Source: Cymodocea nodosa
Taxonomy: Eukaryota; Streptophyta; Magnoliopsida; Alismatales; Cymodoceaceae
NCBI GenBank assembly: GCA_036874045.1
Contig: CM072341.1
Coordinates: 9,250,501-9,314,500, forward strand
DNA length: 64,000 nt
Reading direction: 5' to 3'
Shown here: positions 1-10,637 of the stretch, piece after piece
Layout: every line of letters starts with the position of its first letter
How positions within the stretch are numbered: the stretch's first letter is position 1
The notes under the pieces: model-generated
The model's input: only the letters and a program-made list of their open reading frames with translations
Told to the model about the DNA's origin: nothing
Database searches by the model: none
Translations under genes and position numbers: made by a program

Positions 1-709
1 GTACTCTATTTATAACATAATATGCTGTATGAACTGCATCTGCCCAGAGAGATAGGGGTAACTTATTTTCATTTAACATAGTTCTGGACATTTCTTGAAG
101 TGATCTGTTTTTACGTTCTACTATCCCATTTTGTGAAAGAACTCTTGGAAATGAGTACCTATGATCTATGCCTAATTCTTCACAAAAGGTGTCCATTTGA
201 TCATTATAAAATTCTATACCATGATCATTCCTAAGTTTTTAAATTTTAACATTTTGCTCATTCTAAACTTTATTACAGAATATCTTAAATATTTCAAAAA
301 CTTCAGTTTTATTAGCTAGAAAATAAACCCAAGTAAACCTAGAATAGTCATCAACTAGTACAAAAGTGTAATGTTTACCTCCTAGACTGGTTGTCCTAGA
401 AGGTCCAAATAAATCCATATGCACTAGTTCTAAAACTCTTTTGCTTGTTATTTCATTTAAACTTTTAAAGGATGTTTTATGTAATTTACCTAGTTGACAT
501 GCATCACACATAAACTCTTTCCAGTACTTAATACTAGGTAAACCTCTAACTAGATTCTTTTTAGACAGCTTTTGTAATAATTTTAAGTTTCAGTGTCCTA
601 GCCTTCTATGTCATAAAATAACTTCCTCCGATTTTGCAATTAAGCAAGCATTGTCTTTAATAATATCAGAAGGCAAATTCAGAATACAAACGGATCCTTT
701 CTTGTATGC
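1..709 (-). pseudogene. Sire-like copia GAG-pre-integrase/integrase fragment
   Basis: Read on the minus strand, this is the GAG-pre-integrase zinc region (CDACQLGKLHK near 500-470) followed by the start of the integrase core (LGGKHYTFVLVDDYSRF, first catalytic Asp) and most of the core, ending at the window edge after the NENKLPLS block. The longest open stretch is 82 codons (511-263); stops and frameshifts interrupt the rest. In an intact element this domain inserts cDNA into the host chromosome. The right end is cut by the T1 LTR at 710; the left end leaves the window. The sequence is very close to the fragments at 10638-11942 and 61084-61790, so three copies of one family are sampled here. 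It is dead. Confidence 0.85.
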
Positions 710-1236
710 TGTTTAGAATGAAAAAGTGCATATTATTTACGGTTAAATGATGGTTAATTGCATAATATTTAGCTTATTATATGAGAATAAAGCAATTATG
801 TTATAATTGCACTATTATATGCTTTAATTAAAGAATCTGCTTAATTTTGGGGAATTAATGTTAATTTAGTACATTTCTGAATTGTCGGTAAGTTGCAGGC
901 TGTGAAATTCTTAAGTATCCGAATTTTCTAATATTTCAGACAGTTATGTTTAACAGACCGAACATGTATCGGATAGTTATGTTTAAATTATCGAACAGTT
1001 ATGTTTTGAAAGAATAGTTTATTATTTCCTGAAGTACACGTGTCGAAACCATAATGCATGACTTAAGTGAACTTTCGGTGAGTTATCTATAACTATACGA
1101 AATTGCAGTTGGGCATCGGACAGTTATATCTGTAACTCTCTGAAATATTTTTTTATTTATAAAATAACTGTCAACACGTGTCATGTTCTGGTAAAGTAAC
1201 TTAAGTGGATTTTCGGTGAGTTATCTATAACTATCC

Positions 1237-1350
1237 GAAATGCATTTGAGCATCGGATAGTTAAGTTTGTAAGTATTCGAAATGCATTTGAGCATCGGAT
1301 AGTTAAGTTTGTAAGTATCCGAAATGCACCTGAGTATCGGATAGTTAAAT
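1237..1350 (+). repeat. 42-bp tandem repeat in T1 U3
   Basis: Between two and three copies of a 42-bp unit carry ATCCGAAATGCAT and ATCGGATAGTTAAG, so each unit holds facing copies of the CGGATAGTTA motif. The right-arm LTR keeps a shorter version near 9940-10030. The motif TTTCGGATAGTTA and its complement also recur in the copia LTRs of this window. A regulatory role is inferred only. Confidence 0.7.
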
Positions 1351-1578
1351 TTATGCACATGTTTTAAAGTTAAATCAACGAAGAAAGTCTATTGAGCTAT
1401 CTGTAACTCCACGGACTATTTATTTTCTAATATGCCACTATAGCGATTGCAGAAAAGGGACAGTTGGAAGAAAAACCACGACTACTCGTGTCGCGCAGGG
1501 AGAAGAAAGCATCGCTGTTGATATGAATGAAGGAAATCCAACCGACCATTCAAGCAGTAGTAGTTACTACTGAAGAAA

Positions 1579-1586
1579 TATAAAAG
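1579..1586 (+). promoter_or_regulatory. TATA box of T1 left LTR
   Basis: TATAAAAG lies in the middle of the LTR and is followed by a GA-rich stretch. The same box in the same context occurs in the right-arm LTR (9700-9707, minus) and in the T2 LTR (60290-60297, minus), which supports it as the U3/R promoter of the family. Confidence 0.65.
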
Positions 1587-2730
1587 AAAAGAAGAAAAAG
1601 AAGAAAGGTGTGTGATCGATGGATGGCCAGTGTATACAAAGGAGGAGCACCGAGCTTTCTATAGGTAGTATTGGCAATTCTCCAAAGTACCACACCAACC
1701 ATCGTTACCACCACTACAATCACCAACCATCGGAGGTCTGTGAAAATATTTCCTTAATGTCGGGTCGATTTCGAGCCAAACACAGTGCCTGACAACCACT
1801 GTGAGGAGTGATCACATCGCGGGAAGGGAAGCCATTTTCACCAAGCGCCAACTCATATTTTAGGAGATCGTAAAGCTTTTAGCCTTGGCTTCGGGTTAAT
1901 GCCTGTATGCTGAAGTGGAGATCATCTTGCAATTTTGGACTCACGATTCTATAGGGAGAGGAGATAAAATTGTAAGTGGTGTAATTGCATTGCAAGTAGT
2001 GACAAAAGTATTTACTATCGATTGAGATTACTTTACATTTCACCTTTCGCCCATTTCCATGTTCATATTAAAACTAAAATACCAAAAATAATTTATCTTT
2101 GTTCGTATTTTGTATTTGAGTGTTGTATTGTTTGTGTTGTATCATGATTAATGTTATCTTTGTCAATGTTGTGATTGTTTTATGTTTGTTTTAGTTTTAC
2201 AGTTTACTGAAATTGGTTCGTTCAAAAGACTTAAAGATTTTAATGGTTACTGTGTGAATTATCTGAATGTTAGTATGCTTAATGATAAATCCAGTGTTTA
2301 CTAACATTAAAGAGTTTAATTGATGTTATTTACAATCTGTGGAATCGCCCAATGGTTAGCCGAATTCCTCTGTAAATAGCAGTATTAAAAAGAAAAGGCA
2401 GGCTCGTGGAGTTAACTTAAGTCCACGAGATTAGTCTGTTGAGTTAGCCATAACTCAACGAACTTTGTCTATTGAGTTAACTGTAACTCAATGGAGAACT
2501 TATTGAATATATAAATTTGATTGTTTAAAACGGAACAGTTCACAATTCTTAAGCAATTCCCTGTGAGATCGACCTATACTTGCACACTAATACAATAGAC
2601 ACTGTGCACTTGTAGTTAAAATACAAATTGGAATTAATATCTAATTTGTGTGAAATGTTGTTTGTTTACTTCAAAAAAGTAATAGGCATAAAGATAAATT
2701 AACTAAGTAAAAACAGAAGTTAACAAATCC

Positions 2731-2822
2731 AAGTTTTTCTAGCACGTTGCTGGGTAACCAATGAAGTTTTTCTAGTGCCGTGCTGGAGATCCAAATAAGT
2801 TTTCTAGCACCGTTGCCGGGGA
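2731..2822 (+). repeat. Three 33-bp-spaced primer-site-like repeats; functional PBS is the third
   Basis: Three copies of AAGTTTTTCTAGCACCGTTG-like sequence start at 2731, 2764 and 2797. The third (about 2803-2822) matches the Athila-type primer binding site complementary to a tRNA-Asp 3' end (compare CTAGCGCCGTTGC in T2). The first two are degenerate and, judged from the solo LTR ends at 50911-52920, lie inside the LTR. The array is mirrored in the right arm (about 8455-8545). T2 has only the single real site. Confidence 0.7.
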
Positions 2823-2840
2823 ATTCATATAAGCAACTGT

Positions 2841-3306
2841 TAATGAAAATATACAACAAACAGAAAATATTAATGCAAGAGAATTTAAAGAATGCACTTT
2901 AAAACTAAAAACAATTGAAGATCATAATCATGAAAATGATATACAAAAACATCATAAGAGTAACGAAAATCCAGAAGATGTATGTGTAACATTAAGAACT
3001 GGAACTGATATACCACCAAGAACTCAAAATGAAAATAATATGAAGGTGGATAAGAGTAAAAATCAAAATGATAATGAAAATGTAATAGCTGAAAATCTAG
3101 AAATCACTAAAGAACAATCTGAATCTGCTAATGAAGCTAAAAATGATCAAATAAATCAATTGAAAGAAAAAGAATCTTTTAAATCACAATCTTTAGCACC
3201 CTATCCTGAAAGATTACAACAAACAATACCTGAAAAATAAGAAAAAATGAAAGAAATTTTTGAAAAAGTACAAGTTAACATTCCTTTGTTAGATCTATTG
3301 TAGAAA
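2841..3306 (+). pseudogene. T1 left arm: gag C-terminal remnant
   Basis: The linker region of an Athila-like gag-pol polyprotein. It shows a TLR[ST]G motif (VTLRTG at about 2986-3003) and an Asn/Glu/Lys-rich low-complexity stretch (open 3040-3240), then a conserved VQVNIPLLDLL block before PR. The zinc knuckle and coiled coil seen in the right arm (8177-8401, 7448-8170) are missing because about 600 bp are deleted just after the primer site. TAA at 3238-3240 and TAG at 3301-3303 interrupt it. Confidence 0.7.
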
Positions 3307-4023
3307 ATGCCACCATGTGCTAAATTTCTGAAGGACTGGTGTACTAAGAAAAGAGAGCGAAAAATTCTTAGAAATGTCTTTTTAGCTGAGCAAAGTAGTT
3401 CCCTATTTCTGCCACAAATTCCTAAAAAGTTATCTGATCCTGGAATCCCTGTTATATCATGCACCATAGGAAATACCATTCTAGAAAGAACCTTAATAGA
3501 CTTAGGTGTAGGTATAAATGTTATGTCAAGTGATATATTTGCATCCTTAGGATTAGAAGGCTTAACTCCTACTAGTACGGTTATTCAATTAGCTGATAGA
3601 AGTATAAGATATCCTAGAGGAAAAATAGAGGATGTCTTAATTAAAATCAAAAACTTTATATATCCTATTGATATTGTAATCTTGCATTCCCAACAAATTA
3701 AGCATAAAAATAGTGATACATCTTTAATTTTGGGAAGGCCATTTTTAGCAACATCAGGGGTTGTTATAAATTGTAAAACTAGAGTAATGAAGTTAGCATA
3801 TGGTAATGAGGATACTCAATTAAATATTTTCAAACCAGAAAGATTTAAGGAGTTAGAAATGTCCTTACATACCATAGACTTTTTAGAGGATGAAGGAGAC
3901 ATGTTAGATGATGTGATTCAAGAAGAATTAAATAGGCAAATCAATTCTGAAACTTTAGAGGAAACTGAAAGCATAAATATAGAAGGAGATTAGGAAGAAA
4001 TTAATTTAGAAAATGATGATGTT
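3307..4023 (+). pseudogene. T1 left arm: Athila-type aspartic protease
   Basis: An open stretch of 228 codons from MPPCAKFLKDWC to a TAG at 3991-3993. It shows the retropepsin active-site block LIDLGVGINVM (the usual form is LIDLGA), the LADRS..YP.G..EDVL segment and ILGRPFLAT, all characteristic of Athila-type protease. In an active element this enzyme cleaves Gag-Pol. The terminating TAG aligns with a CAG in T2 (57337-57339, minus strand), so it is a C-to-T change in a formerly continuous polyprotein. The sequence continues directly into RT. Confidence 0.85.
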
Positions 4024-5713
4024 CAATTAGGAGCTCTAGCTTCTGATGGGCAACATTTAGAATTGAAACATTTACCTCCTGAATTAACCTATATATTTTT
4101 GGAAGAGAAACGAACCTGTCTAATCATTATTGCTTCAGATTTAAAAGAGGATCAAATAGCTAAATTAAAAGATGTAGTAAAAAGTTATAAAGAAGCAATA
4201 AGATGGACTATGACTAATATAAAAGAGTTAAGTTCAACTTTATGCTGTCACCACATATATTTAGAAGAGAATGCTAAACCTGATAGAATTCCTGAGAAGA
4301 GTTTAAATCCAAACCTTAAAGAAGTAGTCAGGAAGGAAATAGTGAAATGGTTAGATAATGACATAATTTATTCAATTTCTCATAACTCATGGGTTAGTCC
4401 AATCCATGTAGTTCCCAAGAAATCAGGATTAACAGTTATTAAGAATGAAAGTCAAGACTTGATACCTACTAGAATTCAATCAAGTTGGAGAGTATATATA
4501 GACTATAGAAAGCTGAATGCTGTGACTAGGAAAGATCATTTTCCCTTACCTTTTATAGATCAAATGCTGGAAAGATTAGCAGAGCAAGAATATTTTTGTT
4601 TCCTAGATAGGTATTCAGGGTATAATCAAATTCCAATAGCATTAGAGGATCAAGAGAAAACCACTTTCACCTATCCTAATGGAACTTATGCTTTTAAGAG
4701 AATGCCATTTGGATTATGCAATACATCACCTATCCTAAAGGTGTATGCAGGGCATATTTACTGGAATGACTGAAGATTTTTTAGAAATATTTATGGATGA
4801 TTTTACTATATATGGCAACTCATATGAAGTCTGTTTAAAAAATTTAGACCTAATATTAAAACATTGTGCGGAAAAAAATCTTGTTTTAAATTGGGAAAAA
4901 TGTCACTTCATGGTTAAACAAGGAATAGTCTTAGGGCATGTTGTTTCAAAGAAAGCGTTGGAAGTAGATAAAGCTAAAATAGAAGTAATTTCTAATCTAC
5001 CAGAACCTAAATCAGTAAAAGATATTAGATCATTTCTAGGACATGTTGGTTTTTATCGAAGATTTATTAAAGACTTTAGCAAGATAGCTAGACCTTTAAC
5101 TAATCTATTAAAAGATGTTCCATTTAACTTTGATAAAAATTGCAAGGAAGCATTTTTCAGACTTAAGATTAGCTTAATTTCAACTCCTATAATTCAAGCA
5201 CCTGATTGGAACCATCCATTTGAATTAATGTGCGATGCTTCTGATTTTGCTGTAGGAGTAGTGTTAGGACAGAAGATAGAAAAATCTCCTAGAGTGATTC
5301 ATTATGCAAGCAAAACCTTAAATGATGCTCAAGTTAATTACACAACTACTGAAAAAGAATTATTAGCTATTGTGTTTGCCCTAGAAAAGTTTAGATCATA
5401 TCTGATTGGAGCTAAAGTAATAGTATACATGGATCATTCAGCTCTAAAACATCTAATAAAGAAAAAAGAGACTAAGCCTAGATTGTTCCGATGGATATTA
5501 TTATTACAAGAATTTGATCTAGAAATTAAAGATAAAAAAGGTTGTGAGAATGTAGTAGCAGATCATTTATCAAGATTACAAATAGAAAAATCAAATAATG
5601 AAATTAAGGATGATTTTCCTGATGAACAATTAATGACCATCAATACAATACATTGGTATGCAGACATAGTTAATTACTTAGTTACTAGTCTAACACCTAG
5701 GGATTGGAATTGA
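4024..5713 (+). pseudogene. T1 left arm: reverse transcriptase and RNase H
   Basis: Two overlapping frames (4063-4773 and 4745-5713) together give RT and RNase H. RT landmarks are WVSPIHVVPKK, WRVYIDYRKLNAVTRKDHF, MPFGLCN and the catalytic FMDDF box (near 4788-4802). RNase H shows [24 protein letters not shown] and [10 protein letters not shown] 2-nt deletion near 4730, found by comparison with T2, shifts the frame just before the catalytic box, and DGYSGYN has become DRYSGYN. The right arm contains only the first part of this region, so 4340-6360 forms the unpaired loop of the T1 inverted repeat. Confidence 0.88.
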
Positions 5714-6362
5714 CAGGATAAGAAATTGTTTTTCTCAAGAGTAAAATATTACTATTAGAAAAACCCATACTTATTTAAGAAATGTCCTGATCTACTTTTA
5801 AGGAGGTGTGTTCCAGAAACTGAATATCCGAGCATATTGTCTTTCTGTCATGACCAAGCTTGTGGAGGGCATTTTGGTTCAGGGAAAACTATTGCAAAAA
5901 TTCTGCAATGTGGGTTTTATTGGCCAACACTATTCAAAGCTGCTCATAAATATTGCTTAAGTTGTTTAAAATGTCAACAAATAGGAAGAATATCAAAGAG
6001 GAATATGATGCCTCTCAATCCTATTGATGAGGTTGAAATTTTTGATGTGTGGGGAATAGATTTTATGGGTCCATTTCCTATGTCTGATCAATTTAATTAC
6101 ATATTGTTGGGGGTGGATTATGTTTCTAAATGGATAGAAGCTATTCCTACGAAAACTAATGACAACAAAGTGGTAATACAATTTATAAGAACAATTATAT
6201 TTGCTAGATTTGGAATACCTAAAACTATTATCAGTGACAGAGGAACTCATTTCTGTAATAGAAGTTTTGAAGCCTTAATGAAGAAATATGGAGTAAACCA
6301 TAAAATTACAACATTATATCATCCGCAAACAAGTGGACAAGTAGAAAGTGCAAATAAACAAA
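5714..6362 (+). pseudogene. T1 left arm: truncated integrase
   Basis: The integrase has an H2C2-like zinc domain ([10 protein letters not shown] ... CLSCLKCQQ) and a core with the three acidic residues of the DDE triad: [18 protein letters not shown] and GQVESANKQ. It is open from 5837. Translation leaves the family sequence right after ESANKQ, where the right arm begins in antisense; T2 shows the normal continuation (IKLILEKVV). The C-terminal integrase domain, any accessory ORF and the 3' LTR of this copy are lost. The short stretch 5714-5836 is decayed linker between RNase H and INT with a TGA and further stops. Confidence 0.85.
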
Positions 6363-6372
6363 ACTTCTTTAA
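6355..6372. other. T1 inversion junction
   Basis: To the left the sequence is sense integrase (GGACAAGTAGAAAG followed by TGCAAATAAACA). To the right it is antisense RT (ACTTCTTTAAGGTTTGGATT), which T2 carries on the minus strand at about 57005-57025. The breakpoint is within a few bases of 6362. No insertion of foreign sequence is visible at the join. Confidence 0.8.
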
Positions 6373-7447
6373 GGTTTGGATTTAATCTCCTCTCAGGAAT
6401 TCTAATAGGTTTAGCATTCTATTCTAAATATATATGGTGACAGCATAAAATTGAACTTAACCCTTTTATATCAGTCATAGTCCATCCTATTGCTTCTTTA
6501 TAACTTTTTACTACATCTTTTAATTTAGTTATTTGATCCTCATTTAAATCTGAAGCAATAATGATTAGACAGGTTCGTTTCTCTTCCAGAAATATATAGG
6601 TTAATTCAGGAGGTAAAGGTTTTAATTCTAATAGTTTCCCATCAGAAGCTAGAGCTCCTAATTGAATATCATCATTTTCTAAATTAATTTCTTCTAGATC
6701 TCCTTCTATATTTATGCTTTCACTTTCCTCTAAAGTTTCAGAATTGATTTGCCTATTTAATTCTTCTTGAATAACATCATCTAACATATCTCCTTCATTC
6801 TCTAAAAAGTCTATGATATGTAAGGACATTTCTAACTCCTCAAACCTTTCTAGTTTGAAAATATTTAATTGAGTATCCTCATTACCATATGCTAACTTCA
6901 TTACTCCAATTTTACAATTTATAACAGCCCTTAATGTTGCTAAAAATGGCCTTCCCAAAATTAAAGATGTATCACTATTTTTATGCTTAATTTGTTGGGA
7001 ATCCAAAATTACAATATCAATAGGATATATAAAGTTTTTTATTTTAATTAAGACATCCTCTATTTTTCCTCTAGGGTATCTTATACTTCTATCAGCTAAT
7101 TGAATAACCATACTAGTAGGAGTTAAGCCTTCTAATCCTAAGGATGCAAATATATCACTTGGCATAACATTTATACCTGCACCTAAGTCTATTAAGGTTC
7201 TTTCTAGAATGGTATTTCCTATGGTGTATGATATAACAGGGATTCCAGGATCAAATAACTTTTTAGGAATTTATGGCAAAAATAGGGAACTACTTTGCTC
7301 AGCTAAAAAGACCTTTCTAAGTACCTTTCGCTCTCTTTTCTTAGTACACCAATCCTTCAGAAATTTAGCACAAGGTGGCATTTTCTGCAATAGATCTAAC
7401 AAAGGAATGTTAGCTTGTACTTTTTCAAAAATTTCTCTGATTTTTTC
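6363..7447 (-). pseudogene. T1 right arm: protease and N-terminal RT
   Basis: A minus-strand open stretch (7165-6419) covers the protease from MPSDIFASLGLEGL through ILGRPFLAT and runs on into the RT N-terminus (LPPELTYIFLEEKRTC ... GWTMTDIKGLS). Upstream, LIDLGAGINVMPSD keeps the canonical A of the active-site block, unlike the left arm. The TAG that ends the left-arm protease is absent here, so PR and RT are fused, the likely ancestral state. It ends at the junction near 6362. Confidence 0.85.
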
Positions 7448-8419
7448 TTATTTTTCAGGTATTGTTTGTTGTAATCTTTCAGGATAGGGTGCTAAAGATT
7501 GTGATTTGAAAAATTCTTTTTCTTTCAGTTGATTTGTTTGATCATTTTTAGCCTCATTAGTAGATTCAAATTGTTCTTCAGTGATTTCTAGATTTTCAGC
7601 TATTACATTTTCATTATCATTTTGATTTTTACTCTTATCCACCTTCATATTATTTTCATTTTGAGTTCTTGGTGGTATATCAATTCCAGATCTTAATGTT
7701 ACACATACATCTTCCAGATTTTCGTTACTCTCATGATATTTTTGTATATCATTTTCGTGATTATGATCTTCAATTGTTTTTAGTTTTAAAGTGCATTCTT
7801 TAAATTCTCTTGCATTAATATTTTCTTTTGGCTGTGTATTTTGCAAATTATGCAGATCTATAACATTATAATTTCCATTGTCCTGTTGCATAACTTGTAT
7901 TTTCATTGTATATTCATCCAATGCTTTCAGTTTCCTTTCTAGATCATCTAATCTCATTGCATTCAATTTTTGATCAATTTTCATTATGGTTTTTTCAGTT
8001 TCGTAAATTATATCCATTTTAAGTTCTGAATATGCTTCCTTATAGTTTAATTGGTTGACTTCTTGTTGCTTACACATAAAGTATTCTAGTTTGTCTAGGT
8101 TTTGCTCTATACTACGCTCTAGTCTGTCATACCTATCCCAAACTTCCATGTCTCTCAACATATTACACATTTTATACTAACCATTAGTTGGGTAAACTAT
8201 AGGATTCTCATACTCGGCTCTATTATATTGAGGATAATTCATTTGTTGTTCATGGGATCTAGCCATTTGCAAACGTCTCTGTTTCAAACAGTTAGAAATG
8301 TCGTGACCTTCAGAATTGCAGAATTCACATATGTTAACTATAGGTTTCAGAAATCTTTGAGCATAAGCATATGCCATATTCTCAATTACAGAAGAAAACA
8401 CACAACACTCTAGCTATTA
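7448..8419 (-). pseudogene. T1 right arm: gag-like ORF with CCHC knuckle and coiled coil
   Basis: The ORF starts at ATG 8401, about 60 bp after the primer site. Residues 25-38 form a CCHC knuckle (CEFCNSEGHDISNC). A TAG at 8179-8177, where T2 keeps CAG (58825-58827), ends this first stretch; the frame then continues as a 240-codon segment (8170-7448) with a predicted coiled coil (DRLERSIEQNLDKLEYF and following) and the Athila TLRSG motif. The large capsid domain that normally precedes the knuckle in Athila gag is absent, as it also is in T2 and T3. Confidence 0.8.
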
Positions 8420-8454
8420 AAACAAAATAGCTCTAACAATTGCTTATATGAATT

Positions 8455-8545
8455 CCCCGGTAACGGTGCTAGAAAACTTGTTTGGATCTCCAGCACGGCA
8501 CTAGAAAAACTTCATTGGTTACCCAGCAACGTGCTAGAAAAACTT
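8455..8545 (-). repeat. T1 right arm: PBS and two PBS-like repeats
   Basis: The minus-strand mirror of 2731-2822. Primer site ACCGTTACCGGGG sits at about 8455-8473, and two degenerate copies lie further into the LTR (8488-8512 and 8521-8545). Copies are again spaced about 33 bp apart, so the triplication predates the separation of the two arms. Confidence 0.7.
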
Positions 8546-10529
8546 GGATTTGTTAACTTCTGTTTTTACTTAGTTAATTTATCTTTATGCCTATTACTTT
8601 TTAGAAGTAAACAAACAACCTTTCACACAAATTAGATATTAATTCCAATTTGTATTTTAACTACAAGTGCATAGTGTCTATTGTATTAGTGTGCAAGTAT
8701 AGGTCGATCCCATAGGGAATTGCTTAAGAATTGTGAACTGTTCCATTTTAAACAATCAAATTTATATATTCAATAAGTTCTCAGTTGAGTTACAGTTAAC
8801 TCAATGGACAAAGTTCGTTGAATTATGGCTAACTCAATGGACTAACCTTGTGGACTTAAGTTAAATCCACGAGCCTGCCTTTCCTATTTAATACTACTAT
8901 TTACAGAGGAATTCGGCCAACCATTGGGCGGTTACACATATTGTAAATAACATCAATTAAGCTCTTTACTGTTAGTAAACACTGGATTTATCATTAGGCA
9001 ATACTAACATTCAGATAATTCAAACACTAACCATTAAAATCTTTAAGTCTTTTGAACAAACCAATTTCAGTAAACTGTAAAAGTAAAACAAACATAAAAC
9101 AATCACTACACTAACAAAGATAACATTAATAACGATACAAAACAAACAATACAACACTCAAATACAAAATATAAACAAAGATGAGTTGTTTTTGGTATTT
9201 TTGTTTTGATATGAGCATGGAAATGGGCGAAAGGTGAAATGTAAAGTAATCTCAGTCAATAGTAAATACTTCCGTCACTACATGCGACGCGATTACACCA
9301 CTGAAAATTAAACCACTTACAATTCTGTCTCCTCTCCCTATAGAATCATGAGTTCAGAATTGCAAAATGATCTCCTCTTCAACATGCAGGCATCAACCCG
9401 AAGCTAAGGCTAGAAACTTTACGATCTCCGGAGATATGAGTCGGCGCTTGGTGAAAATGGCTTCCCTTCCCGAGACACGATCACTCCTCACAATGGTTGT
9501 CAAGCACTATGTTTGGCTCGGAATCGACTCGACATCAGGAAAGTATCCTCACAAACCTCCAATGGTTGGAGATTATGGTGGTGGTGATGATGGTTGGTGT
9601 GGTACTTCAAAGAATTACCGACGCTGATCCTCCTCTGCACACACTAGCCACACCCATCGATCACACACTTTACTTCTTTTTCTTCTTTTCTTTTATATTT
9701 CTTCAATGGTAACTGCTTCTGCTTGAATGGTCGGTTGGATTTCCTTCATTCATATCAACGACGATGATTTCTTCTCCCTTCGATGAGTGAATTCCTGCAT
9801 GATACGTGCAATCGTGATTTTTTTCTTCCAACTATCCTGTTTCTGCAACCGCTACAGTGGCATATTAGAAAATAAATGGTCCGTGGAGTTACAGATAACT
9901 CAACAGACTGCTTCGTTGATTTAACTATAAAACACATGCATAAATTTAACTATCTGATGCTCAGGTGCATTTTGGATACTTACAAACTTAACTATCTGAT
10001 ACTCAGATGCATTTCAGATAGTTACAAATAACTCACCGATATATAACTTAAGTCAATCTTCCAGATCAGGACACGTGTCATCAGCAATTTTATAATAAAG
10101 AAATATTTCAAAGAGTTACAAGTCTAACTAGCCAATGCCCAGATGCATTTCGGATAGTTACAAATAACTCACCGAAAATCTACTTAAGTCATGCATTTTG
10201 GTTTCGACACGTGTACTTCAGGAAATAATAAAATATTCTTTTAAAACATAACTGTTCGGTAATTTAAACATAACTCTTCAGTACATTAAGCATAACTGTC
10301 CGAAATAATGGAAAATTTGGATACTTAAGAATTTCACACCCTGCAATTTACCGACAATTCAGAAATGTACTAAATTAACATTAATTCCCCTGAATTAAGT
10401 AGATTCTTTCATTAAAGCATATAAGAGTGCAATTATAACATAATGGCTTAATTCTCATATGATAAGCTAAATATTATGCAATTAACCATCATTTAACCGT
10501 TAATATTATGCACTTTTTCATTCTAAACA
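8479..10529 (-). repeat. T1 right-arm LTR (minus orientation)
   Basis: This LTR starts TGTTTAG at 10529 (minus) and ends CCAAACA at 8479, next to the AGTTTTCTAG leader of the primer site. TATAAAAG is at 9700-9707 (minus). U3 contains many TAACTATCCGAAA/TTCGGATAGTTA-type motifs, GACACGTGTC-type G-boxes near 10070 and 10206, and ACTCAACG modules at 9890-9910. Small ORFs at 9367-9937 overlap on both strands, lack retroelement homology and are treated as LTR sequence. Confidence 0.82.
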
Positions 10530-10637
10530 ACAACCTACCGAAAATATAAATCTACCGGATACTTACTGTTAACAAGCTTCTGACTGAACCTGAACTTCTT
10601 GTGGCATATTCTACACTTGTACTACCTGCCCTAACAG
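10530..10637. other. Unassigned spacer between T1 and copia fragment
   Basis: About 108 bp that match neither the T1 LTR nor copia RT. On the minus strand it begins TGTTAGGGCAGG at the copia boundary, so it may be a short LTR-derived scrap, but I cannot assign it. Confidence 0.3.

Larger units (their letters stand above)
710..2797 (+). repeat. T1 left-arm LTR (5' LTR, plus orientation)
   Basis: This Athila-like LTR starts TGTTTAG at 710 and ends CCAAATA just before the AGTTTTCTAG leader of the primer site. The 3' boundary was set by comparison with the solo LTR at 50911-52920 and the right arm (CCAAACA), so the final CA has mutated to TA. It carries a TATA box (1579-1586), a 42-bp tandem array (1237-1350), GATCGACC and TGTGCACTTG near the 3' end, and two primer-site-like repeats. 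It is about 92-95 percent like the right-arm LTR by eye. Confidence 0.82.
710..10529. mobile_element. T1: inverted (head-to-head) Athila-like Ty3/gypsy composite
   Basis: Both ends begin with the same LTR, TGTTTAGAATG inward from 710 on the plus strand and from 10529 on the minus strand. The left arm runs LTR, primer site, gag remnant, PR, RT, RNase H, INT on the plus strand to about 6362. The right arm runs LTR, primer site, gag, PR, start of RT on the minus strand down to about 6363. The arms differ by several percent by eye, and the left arm lacks about 600 bp of gag, so it is not a fresh perfect palindrome. No 5-bp target duplication is seen (TATGC on the left, ACAAC on the right). Either two copies were joined by rearrangement or an aberrant cDNA inserted long ago. 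Confidence 0.85.

Noticed and set aside
9367-9937. ORFs of 60-86 codons in the T1 right LTR, and equivalents at 60059-60323
   Set aside because: They fall in the middle of an LTR, are not conserved in frame between the copies, and lack retroelement or host motifs.
710-10529. T1 as a perfect recent palindrome or assembly mirror artefact
   Set aside because: The arms differ by scattered substitutions, a gag deletion and different stop positions, so it is not a simple mirrored artefact of one read.
705-10534. Target-site duplication for T1
   Set aside because: Flanking 5-mers TATGC and ACAAC do not match even allowing one change.
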